64,000 nt of DNA, taken from Streptomyces sp. NBC_00285 (lineage in GTDB: Bacteria > Actinomycetota > Actinomycetes > Streptomycetales > Streptomycetaceae). The stretch's first letter is position 1; every line of letters starts with the position of its first letter. Below are positions 58,126-64,000 of the stretch, piece by piece. The notes below the pieces were generated by a model. The model had not been told where the DNA came from. It did not search any database and was given only the letters and a program-made list of their open reading frames with translations. The DNA lies in assembly GCF_036174265.1 (NCBI RefSeq), contig NZ_CP108055.1, positions 9,300,001-9,364,000 of the forward strand, written 5' to 3'. A program made the translations under genes and the position numbers.

Positions 58126-59338
58126 TCCGCGGCTCGCGCGGCAGCCCCAGAACCTTCTCCGCGAGGATGTTCCGCTGCACCTGCGAGGTGCCCGCGTAGA
58201 TCGTGCCCGACAGGGCGATCAGATACGTCGTCGACCAGGACGCCGAGGAGTTCGCGGCGCCGGGGTCGTCGGTGCGGTAGGTGCGCAAGGGCGGCCGGCC
58301 GACCGGCACCTGGCCGTGCAGGCCCATGATGTCCATCGCCAGATCGGTGACCTCGGTGTGGTACTCGCTCCAGTACAGCTTGGCGATCGACGTCTCGGGG
58401 CCGGGCTCGGCGCCCTTGAGCCAGCCGGTGAGGATCCGGTAGCCGAGACAGCGCATGATCTCGACCTTGGACCAGCACCAGGCGATCCGCTGCCGTACGA
58501 CGGGGTCCTGGTCCTTCCCGTGGAGCCGGGCCAGTTCCACGAGCCGTTCCACCTCGGCCCGGAACAGGATCGGGTTGGTGGCCGCCTCCTCGCCGCGCTC
58601 GACGCCCAGCAGGCTCTGGGCCACCGTCCAGCCGTTGTCGACGCCGCCGACGACGAGATCGGCGCGGGTGCGGGCGCCGGTGAGGAACACCTCGTTGAAG
58701 TGCAGCTGTCCGCTCATCATGCGGAACGGCCGTACCTCGACGCCGGGCTGGTCGAGCGGGACCAGGAGGAAGGAGATGCCCCGGTGCTTGGACGCCTCCC
58801 GGTCCGTGCGGGCCAGGACGAAGATCCAGTCGCTGTGATGGGCGCCGGAGGTCCACACCTTCTGGCCGTCGATCACCCACTCCTCGCCGTCCCGCACCGC
58901 GCGGGTCTTCAGGGAGGCCAGATCGGAACCGGCGTCCGGCTCCGAGTACCCCTGGCACCAGGTGTCCTCGCCGCTGAGGATGCGGGGCAGGAAGTGGCTC
59001 TTCTGCTCCTCCGTGCCCCAGCGCAGCAGCGTGTTCGCCAACATCTTCACGCCGAAGGTGTCCTGCGGCAGCCCGAACGGAACGCCGGCCAGGGCGAGTT
59101 CCTCCATCAGGACGACCTGGTGGAGCTTGGACAGGCCGCGGCCGCCGTACTGCTTCGGCCAGGTGAGGGAGAGATAGCCGTGCTCGACGAGTCGGCCGCG
59201 CCAGTCGCGGGCGAAGGCCCAGGCCGAGTCCTCGTCCAGGGCGCCGATGCCCTTCCAGTCCGCCGGCAGCGCCTCGGCCAGGAACGCCTTGACCTCGGCA
59301 CGGAACGTCCCGGTCTCCGGGGGATAGCTGATGTCCAC
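58112..59338 (-). CDS. Acyl-CoA dehydrogenase, large-type
   Basis: A 408-residue large-type dehydrogenase: YSEPDAGSDLASLKTRAV, QKVWTSGAHHSDW, LHFNEVFLTGA, and YAGTSQVQRNILAEKVLGLPREP. The Glu before GT is Ala. It has no small-type neighbour; the orphan at 38663 could be its partner, or it may act alone. GTG start 59338 with GAGGAG upstream. Single-gene unit divergent from the SDR-thiolase unit. Confidence 0.92.
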   Translation of the reverse strand: MDISYPPETGTFRAEVKAFLAEALPADWKGIGALDEDSAWAFARDWRGRLVEHGYLSLTWPKQYGGRGLSKLHQVVLMEELALAGVPFGLPQDTFGVKMLANTLLRWGTEEQKSHFLPRILSGEDTWCQGYSEPDAGSDLASLKTRAVRDGEEWVIDGQKVWTSGAHHSDWIFVLARTDREASKHRGISFLLVPLDQPGVEVRPFRMMSGQLHFNEVFLTGARTRADLVVGGVDNGWTVAQSLLGVERGEEAATNPILFRAEVERLVELARLHGKDQDPVVRQRIAWCWSKVEIMRCLGYRILTGWLKGAEPGPETSIAKLYWSEYHTEVTDLAMDIMGLHGQVPVGRPPLRTYRTDDPGAANSSASWSTTYLIALSGTIYAGTSQVQRNILAEKVLGLPREPRITAP

Positions 59339-59402
59339 CTGTGTTCGCTCCTCGTCCGACGCCCCGCCCGCACAGCTGGTCGCTGTATTGATTGTTTCAG
59401 CA

Positions 59403-59421
59403 TAATAGGTTATCTATTTAA
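59403..59421. promoter_or_regulatory. Palindromic operator, divergent promoter
   Basis: AATAG-GTTAT-CTATT (59404-59418) inside AATAGGTTATCTATTTAA (59404-59421), 18 bases identical to the 27953-27971 site. It lies 33 bases before the SDR start and 65 bases from the divergent dehydrogenase start. Confidence 0.75.
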
Positions 59422-59453
59422 CAGGAATAGCGTCGAGCCAGGGGCGGGCGGAC

Positions 59454-60200
59454 ATGGGACTGCTGGACGGCCGGAACGCGGTGATCACCGGCGGCGCACA
59501 GGGCATCGGCTTCGAGATCGCCGGCATCCTCGGCGACGCGGGTGCACGCATCGTCCTCGGTGACATCAACGAGGGCGCCGCCGCCGAGGCCTGCGAACGC
59601 CTCGCCAAGAACGGCGTGGCCGCCACCTCGCTGCGCTGCGACGTCACCGACGAGGGCGAGGTCGCCGCCCTGGTGGCCCACTGCGCCGACACCTTCGGTC
59701 CGGTCGACGTCATGGTCAACAACGCCGGGATCACCCGGGACGCGACCCTGCGCAAGATGCCCCTCGCCGACTTCCGTGCCGTGGTCGACGTCCATCTGAC
59801 CGGCGCCTGGAACGGCACCCGGTACGCCGCCGAGGCGATGCGGGCGCACGGACAGGGCGGCAGCATCGTCAACATCTCCTCCATCGCCGGCAAGGTCGGC
59901 AACTTCGGCCAGACCAACTACAGCGCCGCCAAGGCCGGACTCGTCGGCCTGACCAAGGCCTCCGCCAAGGAACTCGCCAAGGCGGGCGTCCGCGTCAACG
60001 CCGTACAGCCCGGTCTGATCCGTACCGCCATGACCGAGGCGATGCCTCCGGCCGCCTGGGACGCGAAGCTCGCCGAGATCCCCATGGGCCGCGCGGGCGA
60101 ACCCGCCGAGGTCGCCCAGGTCGTCCTCTTCCTCGCCTCCGACATGGCGAGCTACATCACCGGAGCGGTGATCGAGGTGACCGGCGGCCGGTACATGTGA
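59454..60200 (+). CDS. Short-chain dehydrogenase (FabG-like)
   Basis: A 248-residue [47 protein letters not shown] with the catalytic Ser, Tyr and Lys, and [13 protein letters not shown]. It probably oxidises a 3-hydroxyacyl-CoA for the thiolase encoded next. First gene of the last unit, under the 59403-59421 operator. Confidence 0.92.
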   Translation: MGLLDGRNAVITGGAQGIGFEIAGILGDAGARIVLGDINEGAAAEACERLAKNGVAATSLRCDVTDEGEVAALVAHCADTFGPVDVMVNNAGITRDATLRKMPLADFRAVVDVHLTGAWNGTRYAAEAMRAHGQGGSIVNISSIAGKVGNFGQTNYSAAKAGLVGLTKASAKELAKAGVRVNAVQPGLIRTAMTEAMPPAAWDAKLAEIPMGRAGEPAEVAQVVLFLASDMASYITGAVIEVTGGRYM

Positions 60201-60270
60201 GCCCCGCCAGGAGCCGGTGCACGCGAGCCGGCCGACAAGAGAAACGGCCCCCTCATGAAAGGCCCAGCCG

Positions 60271-61515
60271 ATGCCCGCCCTCCTGCGTGACGCGGTGATC
60301 TGCGAACCCGTGCGTACCCCCGTCGGCGGCTACGGCGGAGTCTTCCGCGACGTGACGGCGGCCGAACTCGCCGCCACGGTCGTCCGTGCCGTCCTGGAAC
60401 GCACCGGGATACCGCCCGCCGCCGTCGACGACGTCCTGCTCGGCCAGTGCTACCCCAACGGGGAGGCACCCGCCATCGGCCGCGTCGCCGCCCTGGACGC
60501 CGGCCTCCCGGTCGAGGTGCCAGGGCTCCAGATCGACCGCCGCTGCGGCTCCGGCCTCCAGGCGGTCATCACAGCGGCGATGCAGGTGCAGACCGGCGCG
60601 AGCGACCTCGTCCTCGCCGGCGGCGTCGAGTCCATGAGCCAGGCCGAGTTCTACACCACCGACGTCCGCTGGGGCGTACGCGGCGCCGGCACCACCCTGC
60701 ACGACCGGCTGGCCCGCGGCCGCGTCACCTCCGGAGGCGTCAACCACCCCGTGTCCGGGGGCATGCTGGAGACCGCCGAGAACCTGCGACGCGAGTACGC
60801 CATCCCCCGCGAGGAACAGGACCGACTCGCCCTGCGCTCGCACGAGAAGGCCGTCGCCGCCCAGTCGGCGGGTCGCTTTGTGGACGAGCTCGTGCCCGTC
60901 ACCGTTCGGACCCGGAAAGGCGAGACGGTCGTCGACACCGACGAACACCCGCGCCCCGACTCCTCGTTGGAGAAGCTCGCGAGGCTGCGGCCGGTGCTCG
61001 GCCGCCAGGACCCGGAGGCCACCGTCACGGCCGGCAACGCCAGCGGGCAGAACGACGGAGCCTCGCTCTGCGTGGTCACCCACCCGGAACGCGCCGCCGA
61101 ACTCGGACTGCGCCCGCTGGCACGCCTGGTCTCCTGGGCCGTCGTGGGCGTGCCGCCTCAGACGATGGGTATCGGGCCCGTACCCGCGACCGCCCGCGCC
61201 CTGGAGCGAGCCGGGCTGAAGCTCTCCGACATCGACCTGATCGAACTCAACGAGGCCTTCGCCGCCCAGGTCCTGGCCTGCACCCGTGAATGGGCCCTGA
61301 CCGACGCCGACTTCGAGCGGTTCAACGTCAACGGCTCCGGCATCTCGCTGGGCCACCCCGTCGGTGCCACCGGCGGCCGCATCCTCGCCACCCTGCTGCG
61401 CGAACTCGACCGCCGCCAGGCCCGTTACGGCCTGGAGACCATGTGCCTGGGCGGCGGACAGGGACTGGCAGCCATCTTCGAACGCACCGGCAACGACGCT
61501 CCTGGAGGACGCTGA
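60271..61515 (+). CDS. Acetyl-CoA C-acyltransferase (thiolase)
   Basis: A 414-residue thiolase with every catalytic motif: nucleophile Cys92 in RRCGSGLQA, NEAFAAQ, His362 in GHPVGATG, and Cys392 in CLGGGQG. It should cleave 3-ketoacyl-CoA into acetyl-CoA (or propionyl-CoA) and a shorter acyl-CoA. It is the only fully classical degradative thiolase in the window. Its stop overlaps the next start (TGATG). Confidence 0.94.
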   Translation: MPALLRDAVICEPVRTPVGGYGGVFRDVTAAELAATVVRAVLERTGIPPAAVDDVLLGQCYPNGEAPAIGRVAALDAGLPVEVPGLQIDRRCGSGLQAVITAAMQVQTGASDLVLAGGVESMSQAEFYTTDVRWGVRGAGTTLHDRLARGRVTSGGVNHPVSGGMLETAENLRREYAIPREEQDRLALRSHEKAVAAQSAGRFVDELVPVTVRTRKGETVVDTDEHPRPDSSLEKLARLRPVLGRQDPEATVTAGNASGQNDGASLCVVTHPERAAELGLRPLARLVSWAVVGVPPQTMGIGPVPATARALERAGLKLSDIDLIELNEAFAAQVLACTREWALTDADFERFNVNGSGISLGHPVGATGGRILATLLRELDRRQARYGLETMCLGGGQGLAAIFERTGNDAPGGR

Positions 61516-62957
61516 TGCCCGGACTGATCGCGTACGGCGCCCACGTGCCGTACCACCGCCTCGCCCGCGCCGATGTCGCGGCGACACTCGGAACCCCGGC
61601 GGCCAAGGGAACGAGGGCGGTCGCGGGCTACGACGAGGACACCACGTCCATGGCCGTCGAAGCCGCCCGCACCGCCCTCGCCCGAGACTGCCTGCGCGCC
61701 CGCGTCGGCCAGCTCTTCCTGGCCACCGCCGCACCCGCCTACCTCGACAAGACCAACGCGACCGCCGTCCACGCCGCGCTCCGCCTCGACGAGCACGTGC
61801 TCGCCGTCGACATGGCGGGCTCCGTACGCTCCGGACTCGGCGCGCTGGTCACCGCCGCCCGCTCCGCCGTGCCGACCCTGGCCGTCCTGTCGGACCTGCG
61901 CACCGGGCTGCCCGGCGGCAACGACGAGGCCGCGGGCGGGGACGGCGCGGCGGCGTTCGTCTTCGGCGGCCACCGCAACGGCGCCCCCGTCCTCGCCGAA
62001 CTGCTCGCCCACGACACGGTCAGCGACGAGATCATGGACCGTTGGCGGCTGCCCGGCGCGCCCGCCTCCCGGGTCTGGGAGGAACGCTTCGCCGAGGAGA
62101 TCTACGTTTCCCTCGCGGACAAAGCGCTCACCGCGGCCCTCGACCAGGCCGGCCTGGAGCGCGGCGCCATCGACCACCTCGTCGTCTCCGGTCTGCACGC
62201 GCGCGCGTGCGCAGCCGTCCGGCGCGGGTCGGGCACCCGGCCCGAAGCGGTGACCCCGGACCTCTCCGAGGTGATCGGCAACGCCGGTACCGCCCAGCCG
62301 GGCCTGCTCCTCGCCGACGTCCTCGACCGTGCCGCACCCGGCGAGACCATCGCGCTCGTGGTGCTCGGCGACGGCGCCGGAGTCCTCCTGCTGCGCACCA
62401 CCGACGCGCTCCCGGCCCACCGCGCCGCCCGCCCGGTCGCCGCCCAGATCGCCGCGGGCAGCGCCCCGATGCCGTACGCCACGTACCTCACCTGGCGCGG
62501 CCTGCTCGACCGGGAGCCACCACGGCGTCCGGACCCCGAGCCGCCCTACGCGCCGCCCGCGCACCGCCGTACGGCCTGGAAGTACGGCTTCGTCGCCTCG
62601 CGCTGCGAGAAGTGCGGCACCCGGCATCTGCCGCCGGACCGGGTGTGCGCCTCCTGCCGGAGCATCGACGCCATGACCGACGAGCCGATGGAGCAGGTGC
62701 GCGGCACGGTCGCCACGTTCACCGTGGACCGGCTGGCCCACACCCCCAGCCCGCCGATGCTCGTCGTGGTCGTCGACTACGACGGCGGCGGCCGCTTCCG
62801 CTGCCAGCTCACCGACGCGACCGAGGCGGACGCCGTCATCGGCGCCCGGGTCGAGATGACGTTCCGGCGCACGGTCACCGCCGCCGGCGTCCACAACTAC
62901 TTCTGGAAGGCCCGGCCGGTGCGCACCGGCGGCGAGACCGAGGAGACACACGGATGA
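61515..62957 (+). CDS. HMG-CoA synthase-like/DUF35 fusion protein
   Basis: A 480-residue fusion. The first about 350 residues are an HMG-CoA-synthase/KAS III-like thiolase fold (IAYGAHVPYHRL, VIGNAGTAQPGLLLADVLD). The nucleophile position reads DMAGSVRSG, Ser103 instead of Cys. From about residue 360 a DUF35 domain follows with zinc pairs CEKC and CASC and an OB fold. It likely works as the partner of the thiolase encoded next (4-base overlap), as in other DUF35 systems. Confidence 0.87.
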   Translation: MPGLIAYGAHVPYHRLARADVAATLGTPAAKGTRAVAGYDEDTTSMAVEAARTALARDCLRARVGQLFLATAAPAYLDKTNATAVHAALRLDEHVLAVDMAGSVRSGLGALVTAARSAVPTLAVLSDLRTGLPGGNDEAAGGDGAAAFVFGGHRNGAPVLAELLAHDTVSDEIMDRWRLPGAPASRVWEERFAEEIYVSLADKALTAALDQAGLERGAIDHLVVSGLHARACAAVRRGSGTRPEAVTPDLSEVIGNAGTAQPGLLLADVLDRAAPGETIALVVLGDGAGVLLLRTTDALPAHRAARPVAAQIAAGSAPMPYATYLTWRGLLDREPPRRPDPEPPYAPPAHRRTAWKYGFVASRCEKCGTRHLPPDRVCASCRSIDAMTDEPMEQVRGTVATFTVDRLAHTPSPPMLVVVVDYDGGGRFRCQLTDATEADAVIGARVEMTFRRTVTAAGVHNYFWKARPVRTGGETEETHG

Positions 62958-64000
62958 GCTCGCACGGAATCCGGGACCGGGTCGCGATCGTCGGCATGGG
63001 CTGCACGCCCTTCGGCGAACACTGGACCCGCTCGGCCGAGGACCTTCTGATCGACGCCGTGGGCGAAGCGGTCACCTCGGCCGGCATCACCCTCGACGAC
63101 ATCGACGCGTACTGGTTCGGCACCCAGGCCTCCGGGGTGTCAGGACTGACCCTGAGCCGGGCGCTCCACCTGCCGCACAAGCCAGTCACCCGCGTCGAGA
63201 ACATGTGCGCGACCGGCTCCGAGGCCCTGCGCAACGCCTGCTACGCCGTCGCGTCCGGCGCGTACGACGTGGCGATGGCCGTCGGCGTGGAGAAGCTCAA
63301 GGACTCCGGCATGTCCGGGCTGTCCGGCACCGCCATCCCGGGGGCCGGCGACGACAGCCGCGGCGAGATCACCGCTCCCGCCAACTTCTCCCTCCTCGCG
63401 CCCGCCTACGCAGCCAAGTACGGCCTCGCGGAGGAGGAGATGAAGGACGTCATCACCCGGATCGCCTGGAAGAACCACGTCAACGGGGCCCGCAACCCCC
63501 GCGCCCAGTTCCGCAAGGAGGTGCCGCTGCAGCGCATCAGGTCGGCCCCGATCATCGCGGGCATGCTCGGCGTGTTCGACTGCTCGGGCGTCTCCGACGG
63601 CTCGGCCGCCGCGATCGTCGTACGCGCCGAGGACGCCTACAAGTACACCGACAAGCCGATCTTCGTGAAGGCGCTGTCCCTCGTCGCCGGACCGGCGGAC
63701 GGGCTCCTCGACCCGCAGTACGACTTCACCACCTTCCCCGAGGTCGTCGCCTCCGCCCGGGAGGCCTACCGGCAGGCCGGCATCACCGACCCGCGCACCG
63801 AACTCGCCCTGGCCGAGGTGCACGACTGCTTCACGCCCACGGAGCTGGTGCTGATGGAGGACCTCGGGTTCTCCGGACGCGGCGAGGCATGGAAGGACGT
63901 CACCGGCGGTTCGTTCGACCTGGACGGCTCACTGCCGGTCAATCCGGACGGCGGGCTGAAGGCCTTCGGGCACCCCATCGGCGCCTCCGGCCTGCGCATG
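62954..64000 (+). CDS. Thiolase (SCP-x/acetyl-CoA acetyltransferase type), 3' end cut by the window edge
   Basis: The first 349 codons of a thiolase with all expected catalytic motifs so far: Cys in NMCATGSEAL, His in VHDCFTPTEL, and GHPIGASG just before the edge. Unlike the thiolase-fold proteins at 17692 and 31140 it keeps the full triad, so it should perform normal thiolysis or condensation together with the HMG-CoA-synthase-like/DUF35 protein. The stop lies outside the window. Confidence 0.92.
   Translation, partial: MSSHGIRDRVAIVGMGCTPFGEHWTRSAEDLLIDAVGEAVTSAGITLDDIDAYWFGTQASGVSGLTLSRALHLPHKPVTRVENMCATGSEALRNACYAVASGAYDVAMAVGVEKLKDSGMSGLSGTAIPGAGDDSRGEITAPANFSLLAPAYAAKYGLAEEEMKDVITRIAWKNHVNGARNPRAQFRKEVPLQRIRSAPIIAGMLGVFDCSGVSDGSAAAIVVRAEDAYKYTDKPIFVKALSLVAGPADGLLDPQYDFTTFPEVVASAREAYRQAGITDPRTELALAEVHDCFTPTELVLMEDLGFSGRGEAWKDVTGGSFDLDGSLPVNPDGGLKAFGHPIGASGLRM

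Noticed and set aside
7811..64000. Classification as the known cholesterol catabolic cluster
   Set aside because: Side-chain-type FadE pairs and aldolase/DUF35 pairs are present, but no Kst, Hsa, Mce, P450 or KstR genes are seen, so the steroid label is not supported.
1..64000. Mobile elements, CRISPR arrays, tRNA or rRNA genes
   Set aside because: No transposase or integrase reading frames, no regularly spaced repeats and no cloverleaf-like segments were seen in the intergenic gaps.

Overview
The window looks like a piece of a Streptomyces (or close actinomycete) chromosome. It is GC-rich throughout, has many GTG starts and ATGA/GTGA stop-start overlaps, carries a four-gene conservon (cvn) operon, and contains a short 3'-flanking repeat of a type I remember as common in Streptomyces. 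No tRNA, rRNA, CRISPR array, insertion sequence or phage gene was seen, and no gap between genes exceeds 300 bases.

Bases 1-7742 are mostly general genes: the 3' part of an aldehyde dehydrogenase, thioredoxin, a pyridine nucleotide-disulfide oxidoreductase, peptide deformylase, a PepSY membrane protein, a TPR protein, a MarR pair with a palindromic operator, and a pirin.

From about 7.8 kb to the right edge, the window is a very large acyl-CoA catabolic supercluster in about 19 short, mostly divergent transcription units. It holds nine acyl-CoA dehydrogenases, six crotonase-fold proteins, five short-chain dehydrogenases, four thiolase-fold proteins plus one HMG-CoA-synthase-like protein, three DUF35 domains (two free, one fused), three AMP-forming CoA ligases plus a shrunken ligase-like partner, two class III CoA-transferases, three MaoC-type hot-dog proteins, two thioesterases, two luciferase-like oxidoreductases, two COG2159 amidohydrolases and one complete aldehyde dehydrogenase. 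Together these can activate a carboxylic acid (ligase or CoA-transferase), desaturate it (several paired small/large acyl-CoA dehydrogenases), hydrate, oxidise and cleave it (thiolase or DUF35-dependent retro-aldolase). No ring-hydroxylating oxygenase, Kst/Hsa steroid gene or P450 is present. The substrate is therefore unknown; a branched or alicyclic carboxylic acid fits best. One unit (25.1-27.9 kb) has a BadH-like dehydrogenase, as in cyclohexanecarboxylate degradation.

Two paralogous GntR/FCD regulators (36.9 and 55.8 kb) lie inside the cluster. About a dozen AT-rich intergenic islands share a motif related to ATCTAnCTATA or TTATCTAnnTnTA, including two pairs of 18-base identical sites. 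This suggests one or two regulons covering most units, apparently including the conservon at 32.8-36.8 kb.

Several proteins look catalytically altered: a family-1 glycosidase-like protein with both catalytic Glu changed to Asp, a GNAT-acyl-CoA synthetase fusion missing most of its ATP-grasp core, thiolase-fold proteins without the usual Cys/His set, a beta-lactamase-fold protein without SxxK and YxN, and a CoA ligase with an eroded P-loop and no C-terminal catalytic Lys.
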